Positions 27,840-37,700 of a DNA stretch of 45,281 nt are shown piece after piece. Where the stretch lies: NCBI GenBank assembly GCA_903885565.1, contig CAISJI010000248.1:1-45281 (forward strand). The letters run 5' to 3'. The notes below the pieces were generated by a model. The model was not told where the DNA came from. It ran no database searches and saw nothing but the letters and a program-made list of their open reading frames with translations. The DNA comes from an uncultured Planctomycetaceae bacterium (lineage in GTDB: Bacteria > Planctomycetota > Planctomycetia > Pirellulales > UBA1268). The position numbers and the translations under genes were made by a program. The stretch's first letter is position 1; each line of letters begins with the position of its first letter.

Positions 27840-29066
27840 ATGCTGCGCGGCGTCTACAGCCTGGTGGCTGTCCTCGCGTGTGGCGCCTCATCGGCGGCCG
27901 AGCGGGGGGGCTGTGATGTGATTGAGACCGCCGGAGGGGGCGAGATCCGTGGGGCTGTGCTGCGCCGCGGCGCCGATGGGTCGGTCGATGTGGCTGTGCA
28001 ACGCGATTGGCTGGCGGCCCATGCCCCCGAGGCGGCCGCCGCCCTCGCCGCCGAGGAGCGCCCGCAGGTCCGGCAGGTGCGGGAGCAGTTGCGGCAGAGA
28101 CTGGAGCAGCGCATCGATGAACTGCCCGAAAGCAAAACGCGGTCGCTGGCCCTCCTGCGCCGGGAACTGGTGCGCGTGGAAGCGGAACTGGCCGCCGACG
28201 CAGGAGAAGACACGCCCGCCGGCCCACAGCAACCCGAGCAGACGCAGTTTGCCCTGCTGCGGATCGCTGCCAAACGGGTGCGGCGGATCCGCGCGGCGGA
28301 GCCCGCCGCCAAAAACGTGGCCCGGTGGGCCTGGGGGGAGCGTCTCAAGGATGTCGAGCAGCGCTCGGCCGCCGATATGAACGCGGAGTTGGTCACACGC
28401 GGCATCGATCCCGCTCAGGAACCGCCCCACCTCGGCGCTCGGCTGCCCCCGCTGCCACAGGCTGAGCGGGAGTGGCAGGCGCGGCTTGCGCTCATCGACG
28501 ATGCCTTGAGCGTGCCGGTGGCCTTTCAAGGCACGGGGGATCTGCTCGTGCGCACCGATAACGCCGAGCCTGGCATGACGGCGCTTCTGCCGCTGCTCAC
28601 GCAGATGCTGGGGGGAGGAGGCCCTCCCGCCCCCCAAGCCCCGGGTGCTGCCGGTCGACCAGACTGGCTGGAATCGGCCCGCTCACAGGCGAGCGAGGAG
28701 GGCCACTTCCGGGCGACCCGTCTGCATCTCGATCCGGTCGGCAGGAGGGTGAAGGTGGAATCGGTGTTTGTGGTGAAGATGGGTGACGGGTCGTGGGAGA
28801 CGATCTGGAGGGACGAGCAGGTGCTGGGGGCCGATGCCGCCCCAGCCGGAGCAGCCGAGAGGATTCAGGCCGATCCCCAAGTGGGGCCGCTGCTGGAGGC
28901 GGCGCGGGGGCTGGGCTTGGCCGATGCCGCCACGCTCAAACAAGCGATCGGATTGGGGGCGGCGACTCTGGCGGCGCAAAGTCGCTGCGACAGTCGGTTC
29001 AACGCGTTTCGCAGCGACTACACGCGGCGATTGGACGGCCCGCCTCTGCGCTGGGATAACCGCTGA
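27840..29066 (+). CDS. Secreted protein of unknown function
   Basis: I do not recognise this 408-residue protein. ATG 27840 begins a signal peptide (MLRGVYSLVAVLACGASSAA); the frame is open to 27750, but those codons lie in a hairpin element. A short beta segment (VIETAGGGEIRGAVLRRGAD) is followed by a long charged, helical, coiled-coil-prone region (about 55-165, rich in Gln, Glu, Arg: QVREQLRQRLEQRIDELPES). The C-terminal part has RLHLDPVGRRVKVESVFVVK and a GDGSWETIWRDEQ strand pair. The N-terminal beta part resembles the start of planctomycete envelope proteins that mention a response to a genetic default value, but I cannot name a family. hemB ends 114 bases upstream; a Tat-exported isomerase follows after 49 bases. 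Confidence 0.7.
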   Translation: MLRGVYSLVAVLACGASSAAERGGCDVIETAGGGEIRGAVLRRGADGSVDVAVQRDWLAAHAPEAAAALAAEERPQVRQVREQLRQRLEQRIDELPESKTRSLALLRRELVRVEAELAADAGEDTPAGPQQPEQTQFALLRIAAKRVRRIRAAEPAAKNVARWAWGERLKDVEQRSAADMNAELVTRGIDPAQEPPHLGARLPPLPQAEREWQARLALIDDALSVPVAFQGTGDLLVRTDNAEPGMTALLPLLTQMLGGGGPPAPQAPGAAGRPDWLESARSQASEEGHFRATRLHLDPVGRRVKVESVFVVKMGDGSWETIWRDEQVLGADAAPAGAAERIQADPQVGPLLEAARGLGLADAATLKQAIGLGAATLAAQSRCDSRFNAFRSDYTRRLDGPPLRWDNR

Positions 29067-29115
29067 AACGACCTCGTGCCCTCCTGGGCCATCACCGCGA
29101 TCGAGGAGAATACCG

Positions 29116-30081
29116 ATGCCCGCTGCTCTTCCCCCCCGCTTGCTCAGCCGTCGCGCCCTGCTCGCCGCCGGTGTGGCCACGGTCGCCACCGGTAGCCTGC
29201 TCCGCGCCGCGGAGCCTGCCGCCGCTCCAGAGATCGAGGCGCTGGTCGAACCGCTGTCGGGGAAGCGGTTGCTCCTCTCCTGCAAGCTGGGGATGATTCC
29301 GGGCGAGGCCAATGGCACAAAGCTTCCCCTTGCCGACCGACTGCGGATGGCGGGCGAGGCCGGATTCGATGGCGTCGATTTTGATCAGGCTGGCGAATAC
29401 ACGCCACAGCAGGCCCGCGCCGCCGTGCTCGAATCGGGGGTCTTTGTCCACAACGCCATCAATCATGCCCATTGGAACAAGCGGCTTTCCAGCCCCTCCC
29501 CCGACGACCGCGACATCGCGGTGGCGAATCTGGAACACTGCCTGCGTGTGTCCCATGCCGCCGGTGGCAGCGGCGTGCTGATCGTGCTGGGCCAAGGAGA
29601 GGATGGGCCGGCGGAGGAGATCGAGCAGCGTGCCCGGCAGGAGCTGAAAAAAGTGGTGCCGCTGGCGGCGGCGCTGGGCCAGCCGATCCTGATTGAGAAC
29701 GTCTGGAACCGGATGATGTATGAACACGATGCCCCACCTGAGCAGAGCGCCGATCGCTTCATTGCGTTTGTCGACAGTTTCCAAAGCCCCTGGGTGGGGA
29801 TGTACTATGACGTTGGCAATTCGTGGAAATTCTGTCAGCCAGATGCCTGGATCCGGGCCTTTGGCCATCGCTGCGTGAAGCTCGATATCAAGGGATTCAG
29901 CCGGGCCAAGGATAGCTTTGTGGAGATCGCCAGCGCAGACGACGACGTGCCCTGGGACAGGGTGCGTCGGGCGCTCGCCGAGATCGGCTTTGCCGGCTGG
30001 GCGACGGCCGAGGTGCGCGGTGGTGATCTCATCCGGCTGACAGAGGTCCGTACTCAGATGGAAAAAGTGTTGCTGGCCTAA
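29116..30081 (+). CDS. Tat-exported sugar phosphate isomerase/epimerase-like TIM barrel
   Basis: This 321-residue protein begins with a twin-arginine signal ([20 protein letters not shown]). A xylose-isomerase-like TIM barrel (AP_endonuc_2, PF01261) follows: [72 protein letters not shown] and [10 protein letters not shown]. The Glu, Asp, His and Glu of these segments match the metal and catalytic positions of hydroxypyruvate isomerase/epimerase relatives. The substrate is unknown. ATG 29116 has GAGGAGAA upstream. Export of such enzymes is common in planctomycetes. rfbB starts 38 bases after its stop. Confidence 0.87.
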   Translation: MPAALPPRLLSRRALLAAGVATVATGSLLRAAEPAAAPEIEALVEPLSGKRLLLSCKLGMIPGEANGTKLPLADRLRMAGEAGFDGVDFDQAGEYTPQQARAAVLESGVFVHNAINHAHWNKRLSSPSPDDRDIAVANLEHCLRVSHAAGGSGVLIVLGQGEDGPAEEIEQRARQELKKVVPLAAALGQPILIENVWNRMMYEHDAPPEQSADRFIAFVDSFQSPWVGMYYDVGNSWKFCQPDAWIRAFGHRCVKLDIKGFSRAKDSFVEIASADDDVPWDRVRRALAEIGFAGWATAEVRGGDLIRLTEVRTQMEKVLLA

Positions 30082-30119
30082 CCGCCGCGACGCCCCCAGC
30101 TTTAAGCACAAGGAACAGA

Positions 30120-31178
30120 ATGCAACCGATTCTCGTGACGGGTGGCGCCGGCTTCATCGGCGGTGAGTTTGTCCGGCAGTGGATCGCCGCAGAGCGATCG
30201 GCGCTTGTCAATCTCGACAAGCTTACCTATGCCGGCAACCTTGACTCCCTGGCGGACGTCGCCGGGAATCCACGGCATCTGTTTGTGGAGGGAGATATTG
30301 GCGATGCGACGCTTACCCGCGCGCTTTTGGCCAAGCACCGGCCGCGCGCTGTGGTCCACTTCGCAGCCGAGAGCCATGTCGACCGATCGATCGACTCACC
30401 GGCGGCGTTCGTGGAGACCAACGTGGTCGGCACGTTCCAACTGCTGGAGGAGGTGCGTCGCCATTGGAAGGGCCTGCCAGAAGAGGAGCGCACGGCGTTC
30501 CGGTTTCTGCATGTGTCGACCGATGAGGTCTACGGGTCGCTCGGCCCCACCGGGAGCTTTCATGAGACAACCCCCTACGCCCCCAACTCCCCCTATTCGG
30601 CCTCGAAGGCTGCCAGCGATCACTTCGTGCGGGCCTACCACCACACCTACGGCCTGCCCACGCTGGTCACCAACTGTTCCAACAACTATGGCCCCTACCA
30701 GTTTCCCGAGAAGCTGATCCCGCTGATGATCGTCAACTGCCTCGAGCGGCGGCCGCTGCCGGTGTATGGCGATGGTGGCCAGATCCGCGACTGGCTCTAT
30801 GTGGCCGACCACTGCCGGGCGATCCGTCAGGTTCTGGAGCGTGGCCGCTGCGGCGAGGTCTATAACATTGGCGGCGGCGGAGAGTGCACCAATCTGGAGG
30901 TGGTTCACACGATCTGCCGGACGGTCGACCGGCTCTGCTCCGATCCCGGCCGCGAACCGAGCGAGTCGCTCATTCGGCATGTTTCCGATCGACCCGGCCA
31001 CGATCGCCGGTATGCGATCGACTCGGGCAAGATTCAGGCTGAGATCGGCTGGCGGCCCGCCGAGACCTTCGCCTCAGGGATCGAGCAGACGGTGGCGTGG
31101 TATCTGGCCAACACTCCCTGGCTGGAGCGAATCGCCAGCGGCGGCTACCGCAGCCAGCGGCTGGGGCTCTCTGGCTGA
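30120..31178 (+). CDS. rfbB: dTDP-glucose 4,6-dehydratase
   Basis: This 352-residue extended SDR enzyme converts dTDP-glucose to dTDP-4-keto-6-deoxyglucose for dTDP-rhamnose and related sugars. It has the NAD motif [11 protein letters not shown] (7-17), [25 protein letters not shown] (catalytic Asp/Glu), [12 protein letters not shown] (catalytic Tyr-x-x-x-Lys) and [20 protein letters not shown]. Length and order match RfbB/RmlB. ATG 30120 follows AAGGAA. The other rml genes are not in the window, so it stands alone; it may share a transcript with the preceding two genes. Confidence 0.96.
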   Translation: MQPILVTGGAGFIGGEFVRQWIAAERSALVNLDKLTYAGNLDSLADVAGNPRHLFVEGDIGDATLTRALLAKHRPRAVVHFAAESHVDRSIDSPAAFVETNVVGTFQLLEEVRRHWKGLPEEERTAFRFLHVSTDEVYGSLGPTGSFHETTPYAPNSPYSASKAASDHFVRAYHHTYGLPTLVTNCSNNYGPYQFPEKLIPLMIVNCLERRPLPVYGDGGQIRDWLYVADHCRAIRQVLERGRCGEVYNIGGGGECTNLEVVHTICRTVDRLCSDPGREPSESLIRHVSDRPGHDRRYAIDSGKIQAEIGWRPAETFASGIEQTVAWYLANTPWLERIASGGYRSQRLGLSG

Positions 31179-31260
31179 GGCGTGACCGCTGGATGCGCTT
31201 TTCGTGGAGCTGCGGCTGCGGCTCGGTGCTCGAGCGCATTCGACCTCCGGAGCGCATCGG

Positions 31261-31335
31261 CTGCGGGACGGCACTGGTTTCATCACTTGGCCGCAGCGGC
31301 TCGGTGCGCTCGAAAAGTTCGCCGACCCCTCCGCC
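31261..31335. repeat. 75-bp direct repeat, copy 1
   Basis: Starts CTGCGGGACGGCACTGG and ends CCGACCCCTCCGCCT. Copy 2 is at 31552-31626 and differs at four positions. Confidence 0.95.
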
Positions 31336-31551
31336 TTCGTCACACTTCCTCCATCACACTTCCTGATCGATGTTCGGGGAGGGGGTGCCCGTGCCCCGTG
31401 AGCCGGCGTAGGCGGCCAGCGGAGCCAAGGATGGCGAAGCGCAGCCGTCTTTCGAGTGAGCGAAAGGCCTGGAGGGCCGCAGCGAACGTCCGGTGATGGG
31501 GCATGGGCAGCCCCGGACCTAGAGCGGGTACGTCTTCCGTGGCGCCCCCGG

Positions 31552-31626
31552 CTGCGGGACGGCGCTGGTTTCGTCACTTGTCCGCAGCGGCTCGGTGCGC
31601 ACGAAAAGTTCGCCGACCCCTCCGCC
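31552..31626. repeat. 75-bp direct repeat, copy 2
   Basis: Starts CTGCGGGACGGCGCTGG and ends CCGACCCCTCCGCCT; partner of 31261-31335. Confidence 0.95.
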
Positions 31627-31673
31627 TCCATCAACCGATGTGGCATTTGGCGCTCAGCTATCCCTGATGCGTT

Positions 31674-33020
31674 CTACACCAGTTCGGCCAGCGGTGGGTG
31701 GTGGTCGGTGAGAAATTGCGGCCGGCCCGCGAGATCGTTGAGCGTGGTCTGGGGATTGATGCCCAGCCGGTTGTAGAGCGTGGCATGCACCTCCTCAAAC
31801 CGCACTGGCCGGTCGCGCACCTCGGCGGCGGTGCGATTGGTGGAGCCGATCACCTGGCCGGTCCGCAGGCCGCCTCCGGCCAGGAGCGCACAGCTGACAT
31901 TCGGCCAATGGTCGCGGCCACCATCCTTGTTGATCGTCGGCGTGCGGCCAAATTCCCCCCACACCAGCACCGTGACGTCCTTGTCGAGGCCACGCTGGTG
32001 CAGGTCATTCACCAGAGCTGTCACTCCCTGATCGAGATCGGGGAGGTTTTCCCGACAGAGCCGGAAATTGCTGCCATGGAAATCCCAGAAGCTGTAGCTG
32101 AGCGTGACACAGCGGACGCCCGCCTCCACCAGCCGCCGGGCGGCTAGAAACTGCTGCGTGAGGCGCGGCGCGGCGTCTCCCTGAATGGCTTCGGTGCCGT
32201 AGCCGTAGGCGTCGCGCACCTCCTGGGGCTCACGTGAGACATCGAGGGCCGTGGCCAGCGCACTGGAGCTGAGCACCCCAAAAGCCTGCTGCTGAAACGC
32301 ATCCATCCCCTCCATCATGCCGCTTGAGTCGGCGTGGCGATTGAAGCGATCGAGCGTCTTCACAAGACTGTCGCGGTTTCCCAATCGCTCCAGCGAGAGG
32401 CCAGAGAGCACCAGATCTTCGCGTCCCTCGCCATTGGGCTGAAAAGGAGCACAGGCAGGCCCGAGGAATCCCGGCTTCCCGGAGTTGTAAGGGGTGTGTT
32501 TCATCCGCGGGGAGAGATTCACATAGGGGGGCGCGGCGGGGTGAACCGCTCCCTGAATCCTGCCGACGATCGAGCCGATTTCTGGCCAGCCGCCCGGCGG
32601 TTGCCGCTGGTGGCTCTTGCCGGTCATGCACTGGAACGAGGCGTGATCCCCCACTGATCCGACGATCGAGCGGATGATGGCGAAGCGATCCATCATCGCC
32701 GCCATGCGGGGGAGATGTTCGCAGATCTCGATCCCCGGCACGTTTGTGTTGATTGGCCGGAATTCCCCCCGCACCTCGCTGGGGGCCTGGGGCTTGAGAT
32801 CAAACATGTCCTGGTGCGGCGGGCCACCCGGCAGAAAGATCATGATCACAGACTTATGCGACTTCCGGCCGGAGGCATGTTCGGCCCGCAAAATATCAGC
32901 CATCGTCAGGCCGCCCGCCGCCCCGCCGAGCCCCAGGCTGCCGATGCGCAGAAACTGCCGGCGGGTGGCCCGATCGCAGTAGCGGGCGTGGGCCGGTTGT
33001 GAGCCGAGGATCGTGAGCAT
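31674..33020 (-). CDS. DUF1501 protein, Tat-exported (first of two)
   Basis: This 448-residue DUF1501 (PF07394) protein is typical of planctomycetes and allied to the alkaline-phosphatase/sulfatase fold. ATG 33020 leads into a Tat signal (ATRRQFLRIGSLGLGGAAGG). Family marks follow: MIFLPGGPPHQDMFDLKPQA, EICEHLPRMAAMMDRFAIIR, WGEFGRTPTINKDGGRDHWP and SCALLAGGGLRTGQVIGSTN. The frame is open well upstream (to 33530), but those codons run through the structured repeat. A paralogue on the other strand begins 320 bases away. Function is unestablished; such proteins are usually encoded with DUF1549/1553 proteins, as here. Confidence 0.93.
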   Translation of the reverse strand: MLTILGSQPAHARYCDRATRRQFLRIGSLGLGGAAGGLTMADILRAEHASGRKSHKSVIMIFLPGGPPHQDMFDLKPQAPSEVRGEFRPINTNVPGIEICEHLPRMAAMMDRFAIIRSIVGSVGDHASFQCMTGKSHQRQPPGGWPEIGSIVGRIQGAVHPAAPPYVNLSPRMKHTPYNSGKPGFLGPACAPFQPNGEGREDLVLSGLSLERLGNRDSLVKTLDRFNRHADSSGMMEGMDAFQQQAFGVLSSSALATALDVSREPQEVRDAYGYGTEAIQGDAAPRLTQQFLAARRLVEAGVRCVTLSYSFWDFHGSNFRLCRENLPDLDQGVTALVNDLHQRGLDKDVTVLVWGEFGRTPTINKDGGRDHWPNVSCALLAGGGLRTGQVIGSTNRTAAEVRDRPVRFEEVHATLYNRLGINPQTTLNDLAGRPQFLTDHHPPLAELV

Positions 33021-33223
33021 GGGTGTCTCTGTGTGCTTTCCGGCGGGCACAATGCCGTGCGAAAAAAATGGCGCTGATCTGGCTGATCTGTTTGCACGCC
33101 AGCAACCCCCCGATTTTACCTGTGGGCTACTCCCCATTCCATCCCAGTCCGGCTCCGCTGGTTTCCTCCGGAGAAACGGCTGTATAGTAGTGTTTTGATG
33201 GGCAGGGACTGGGGCGGCCCCGC

Positions 33224-33320
33224 AGCCTGCCAGCGAGCAGGCTGTAAAAAAATCGGCCGACACTTGAGGCGGCAGTGGGCTGTCTTCAATCCAGAGGATT
33301 ACGGGCGCTTGTTTCCACGG
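33224..33320 (-). repeat. Structured intergenic repeat, copy D (divergent)
   Basis: Read on the minus strand, CCGTGGAAAC then CCTCTGGATTGAAGACAG and CCCACT (33320-33274) closely match copy A. The rest differs: a 7-bp hairpin AGCCTGC/GCAGGCT (33224-33243) next to an A/T run replaces the double hairpin. It lies between the two divergent DUF1501 genes, in their shared promoter region. Confidence 0.6.
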
Positions 33321-33339
33321 AACGTTGAGGATCCTTGCG

Positions 33340-34722
33340 ATGCTGACCATTCGCGGTGCGGGATCTGGCCGACGGTTTTGCGACGGCCTCAGTCGGCGTG
33401 ATTTCCTCGTCATCGGCGGCCTGTCGTGGGGAGCCGGCGGCCTGTCACTGGCCGGCCTGTGGCGCGCTGAGCAGGCGCAGGCCGCCCCGGCACCCGGTGA
33501 CAAGGTTCCCCGCCACAAGTCGGTCATCAATATCTTCCTCGCCGGCGGGCCGCCCCATCAGGATCTGTGGGATCTGAAGACCGAAGCGCCCAGCGAAATC
33601 CGTGGGGAGTTCAAGCCGATCCAGACAAGCGTCCCTGGCATCCAGATCTGCGAGGTGTTTCCCCTCTTGGCACAGCGGATCGATTCCTGCGCGATCATCC
33701 GCTCGGTTGTCGGCTGCGAATTGGCGCACGACGCCGTGCAGTGCATGACGGGATGGCCGGCGTCAAGCCTCCGCTCGATTGGAGGTCGGCCAAGCTTGGG
33801 AGCGGCCGTGGCCAGAGTTCAGGGGCCGACCGATCCAGCGGTGCCACCGTTTGTGGGGCTGACAGCCAAAACGCAGCACCCACCCTGGGCCGATCCCGGC
33901 CAGCCCGGATTCCTCGGCCCCGCCCATGGCGCCTTTCGGCCCGATGGCCCCGACCTCGACAACATGCTGCTCAAGGATCTGTCGCTGGAGCGACTGGCCG
34001 ATCGCCGCACGTTGCTCTCGAGCGTCGACCGGCTGCGGCGCGATGCCGATGCCTCGGGGATCATGGCCGGGATGGACGCCTTCGGCCAACGGGCGTTCGA
34101 TGTGCTCTCCGGCAGCCGGTTGTTGGGCGCGCTCGATCTGACCAAGGAGGATCCCGCCACCCGCGCTGCCTACGGCGATGGCAAGCCCTACCAATGGCAG
34201 TATGACGGTGCGCCCACCGCCAACGAACATCTCCTCATGGCCCGGCGTCTGGTGGAGGCGGGGGTGCGGGTGGTGAGCCTCAGCTACGGCCGCTGGGACA
34301 GTCATGGCGACAACTTCGCCACCGTGCGCGATCACGGCGGCAAGCTCGATCAGTGCTTGAGCGCCCTGATCGATGATCTAAAAATGCGCGGCATGCTCGA
34401 TGACGTGGCGGTGGTGGTGTGGGGGGAGTTTGGCCGCACTCCCAAAATCAATGCGGCGGGGGGCCGCGACCATTGGCCGCAGGTGAGTTCGGCCGTCTTG
34501 ATCGGCGGCGGGCTGCGCACCGGGCAGGTGATCGGCGCCACCAACCGGCTCGGCGAGCATGCGACCGATCGGCCTGTGCATATGCAGGAGATTATGGCCA
34601 CGCTCTACCACACGCTCGGCATCCGCACCGCCGAAACCACGCTGACCGATCCCTCCGGCCGGCCGCAGTATCTGGTGGAAAAGCTGCCGATCGGTGAGCT
34701 TATTGGGACACGCTCGGGGTGA
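33340..34722 (+). CDS. DUF1501 protein, Tat-exported (second of two)
   Basis: This 460-residue paralogue of the preceding protein starts at ATG 33340. Its Tat signal is GLSRRDFLVIGGLSWGAGGL. The shared marks are NIFLAGGPPHQDLWDLKTEA, IQICEVFPLLAQRIDSCAII, WGEFGRTPKINAAGGRDHWP and SSAVLIGGGLRTGQVIGATN. Its last 23 bases overlap the end of the convergent cytochrome-WD40 gene. Two adjacent divergent copies suggest local duplication followed by divergence. Role unknown; export through Tat implies folding, perhaps with metal, before crossing the membrane. Confidence 0.93.
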   Translation: MLTIRGAGSGRRFCDGLSRRDFLVIGGLSWGAGGLSLAGLWRAEQAQAAPAPGDKVPRHKSVINIFLAGGPPHQDLWDLKTEAPSEIRGEFKPIQTSVPGIQICEVFPLLAQRIDSCAIIRSVVGCELAHDAVQCMTGWPASSLRSIGGRPSLGAAVARVQGPTDPAVPPFVGLTAKTQHPPWADPGQPGFLGPAHGAFRPDGPDLDNMLLKDLSLERLADRRTLLSSVDRLRRDADASGIMAGMDAFGQRAFDVLSGSRLLGALDLTKEDPATRAAYGDGKPYQWQYDGAPTANEHLLMARRLVEAGVRVVSLSYGRWDSHGDNFATVRDHGGKLDQCLSALIDDLKMRGMLDDVAVVVWGEFGRTPKINAAGGRDHWPQVSSAVLIGGGLRTGQVIGATNRLGEHATDRPVHMQEIMATLYHTLGIRTAETTLTDPSGRPQYLVEKLPIGELIGTRSG

Positions 34723-37700
34723 GCGTGTGGAGGAGTTTGCCGTCGGCCAGCGCCCAGATCCGCAGTTTTCCATCCTGGCTGCCTGCCGCCACGAATCGGC
34801 CCGCCGCTGCCACTGCCTGCACAAAATCTCCCGGGCTGGCGAATTCGCGCACCACGCTCCCATTGGCCACGTTGTAGAGCCGCACCGTCGGATCGCCGGA
34901 ACAGGCCACAGCTTCGTCTCCAGGCGGCAGAAAGCGCACCGCCGTCACCTCTTTCTTCAGGCCTCCGATCGTGCGCACCTGCTCGCCAGCCAGCACGTTC
35001 CAGACCTTCAGGCTGGTATCGGCTCCGGCGCTTACCAACTGCCTGCCATGCGCCTGCCAAGCCACGCCCAGCACATGGCCGGTATGCCCTTCCAGGCTTT
35101 TTATCAGCATCCCGTCGGCCACAGCATGGATCTTGACGAACCGATCGGTGCCACCAGAAGCGAGCCGATCGCCCGCCCGCGAAAACTCAAGCGCCGTCAC
35201 GGTGTCTGTGTGCGGATGGGAGATGTCGCGCACGAGCGTGCCAGCGGCGGGATTCCAGAGTTTGATCTCTCCAGAGCGACTGGGACGACCGCTGCCGGAA
35301 GCGAGGCTTGTGCCATCGGGCGAGAAGGCGAGTGCCGTCACCAGATCGATCGGCGGGCCGGTCGGCTCGTCATCGACAGCCGGGGGAGTCTGCTCACCGC
35401 CAATCGTGCGCTCGTGTATCCAGCGGGGCATCACGCTCCAGCATTGAGCCGGAGCGTCGCCGCCAGCCATGATCCATTCTCCGGCCAGAGTTTCCGCCAG
35501 CAGCGTTCTCCCTGCGATCTCCAGCGTCCACGCCTCACGGGGCTCGCCTGAGGCAGCCGAGAGGAGGCTGGCACAGCCCTCGGCGCCCGTGCTCACCAGC
35601 CACTGTCCGTCCCGCGAGAAGGAGACGGCCGACTGCGGCAAGCTTGTCGCGGCGAGCGCTTCGGCCGCCTGCTGCCGGGTGGCATCGGCATCGGCCACGC
35701 GAGCCTCTGCCTGCGCGGCCTCCGCTTGGCGCAGAGGGAGTTCTGTGGCTGTGCGCTGCGTCTGCTGGGCGGCAAACTCCACAGCCCGGTCGGCCGAAGT
35801 GAGGCCGATCTTTGCCTGTTCCAAGGCCTTGGCCGGTTCCGTGGCTGCCTTGGCTGCCTCGGCCGACTTCTTTGTCAGTTCGTCGACCCGGGCCTTCACG
35901 CGGTCAAACTGCTGCTGCGCCAGCACCACCGTCTGATCGGCTGTGGCCTGAGCAGCCTTGGTGGCCTCGGCTGCGGCCGCAATCGTGCGCAGGGTTTCGG
36001 CGGCAGCAGGAGCATCGGCCGCGGTGGCCGCGGCGGTGGCACAAGCGGCGACTGCTTCCTCTGCCCGCTTGGCCGCATCGGCCGCTGTGCTGGCGCCGGC
36101 CACGGCGGCTGCCTGGAGAGCGGTGGCTGGTTCGAGGGCGGTGCTGGCGGTGGCAAGCGCCTGTTCTGCCTCAGTGCGGGCTGCATCGGCAGCCCGAGCA
36201 GCGGCTGTTTTCTCCTCCAGCAGTTTCTCGGCAGCAGCCTTTTTCTCGGCCGACTGCTTGGTGTCTGCGGCGGCCGTCTGGACATCCTTCTCGGCGGCGG
36301 CCACCTGTGACTTGGCAAACTCGAGATCCTGACGCCGAACTGCCAGGGCACTCTCCGCCGCGGTCAGCCGGTCTTTCTCGCGGAGATCGCCTTTCCACTC
36401 CGCCACCAGTTGCCCGCTGGCGGCATCCCATAGCTTGCCACCCGGGATCGAGCCGACGGTCGCCAGACGCGCTCCGTCCGGGCTCATTGTCAGGGCGGCC
36501 ACGGGGCCGCCGTGGGCGAACTGACGCGTGATCGTGCCGTCGAGAGTGTTCCAGAGACGTACTACTCCATCGGCACCGGCGCTGATGAGTTGCCCCGAGA
36601 GCGTGGGCAGTTCCCGCAGCACTGCGATCGGGCCAGCGGCACCAGAGAGCTCCTTGAGGGGCGCTTGGATCGTCTCCTGTGATTCAGCCGACAGCGGCAG
36701 CGCAAAAATATGGATGAGTCCTGCGGCATCGGCGGTGGCCAGTTGCGTTGATCCGTTGAGAAGCGCGATTACCCCCACCGCCCCGGGGCCTTTGAGGCGA
36801 CCGATCACTGCAGCATCGGCAGTCTGCAGGGCGGCGACAGTGCCATCGGCCGACGCCGAATAGACCTGCCCACCATCGCCGGAAAAGACGAGCGCCGTTA
36901 CCGGGCCCTGATGCACCCGCGCCTGCCGCAGAACCGTGCCACTGGAGAGATCCCACAGCGCGATGTGCCCGTCAGGAAACCCCAGAGCCGCTATGCTTTC
37001 CGTTGGCGCCACAGCGAGGCTCGTGGCAAAAGCAGAATCGGCCAGATCGCGCAGCCTGGCTGGCTGTTGCCGCCGCCACAGCTTCACCGTTCGGAACGAA
37101 CCGGTGGCCAGCATGTCATCCCGGCCCGAGATGGCCAGAGCCTGGATGGCATCGCGATGGGCTGCCGGAGCGGTGCCTGCGAGCGCGGCGGCGGGATCGA
37201 CAAGCGACCCGAGCAGGGCTCCGCTGGCGGTGTCGAACAGACTCACGCTTCCTCCCCGCGCCGCGGCCGTCACCCGGCCAGATGCATTCATCGCCACCGC
37301 CAGCACCCCCTCTGAGCCCGGCGCAACCCGCTGCCAGACGATCGGGGCCCGCGCCCCTCCCGGCCCGGCCGTGGCACCTTGGGCGATCCAGAGTTGGAGC
37401 AGACCGAGTTGCTCTGGGCTCAGAGCCCGGGCACCGACCGCGTTGTCGGGGGGAGGCATGAAGTCTTCCTGCCGGTGGCTCGCCCGCAGAAAAACTGGGC
37501 TCTCATCCGGTTGGCCGGCGATCACGCCCGAACCCGAATCTCCCCCAGTCAGAAGCGCCTTGAGCGAGTCGAGAGCGAGGCCTCCCTCGCGGATTTTCTG
37601 GTTGTGGCAGGCGGTGCAGTTGGCCGCCAGCACCGGCGCGATCTCCTCGGCAAAGCGCACCGGCTCCGCACGCTCTTGGAGAGCCACCGGCAGCCCGTCG

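Larger units (their letters stand above)
31179..31673. other. Gene-free region with a 75-bp direct repeat and hairpins
   Basis: No coding frame here has a start, domain or signal that I trust. A 75-base segment (31261-31335) recurs at 31552-31626 with four mismatches, 291 bases apart, ending CCGACCCCTCCGCCT in both. Between the copies lie small hairpins: CTTTCG/CGAAAG (31449-31466), GGCC/GGCC (31466-31478), and the stretch GCCAAGGATGGCGAAGCGCA. It may be a decayed element or a dispersed repeat array. Confidence 0.75.

Noticed and set aside
31179..31673. CRISPR array
   Set aside because: Only two long (75-bp) copies with mismatches and no regular short spacers; no cas genes are in the window.
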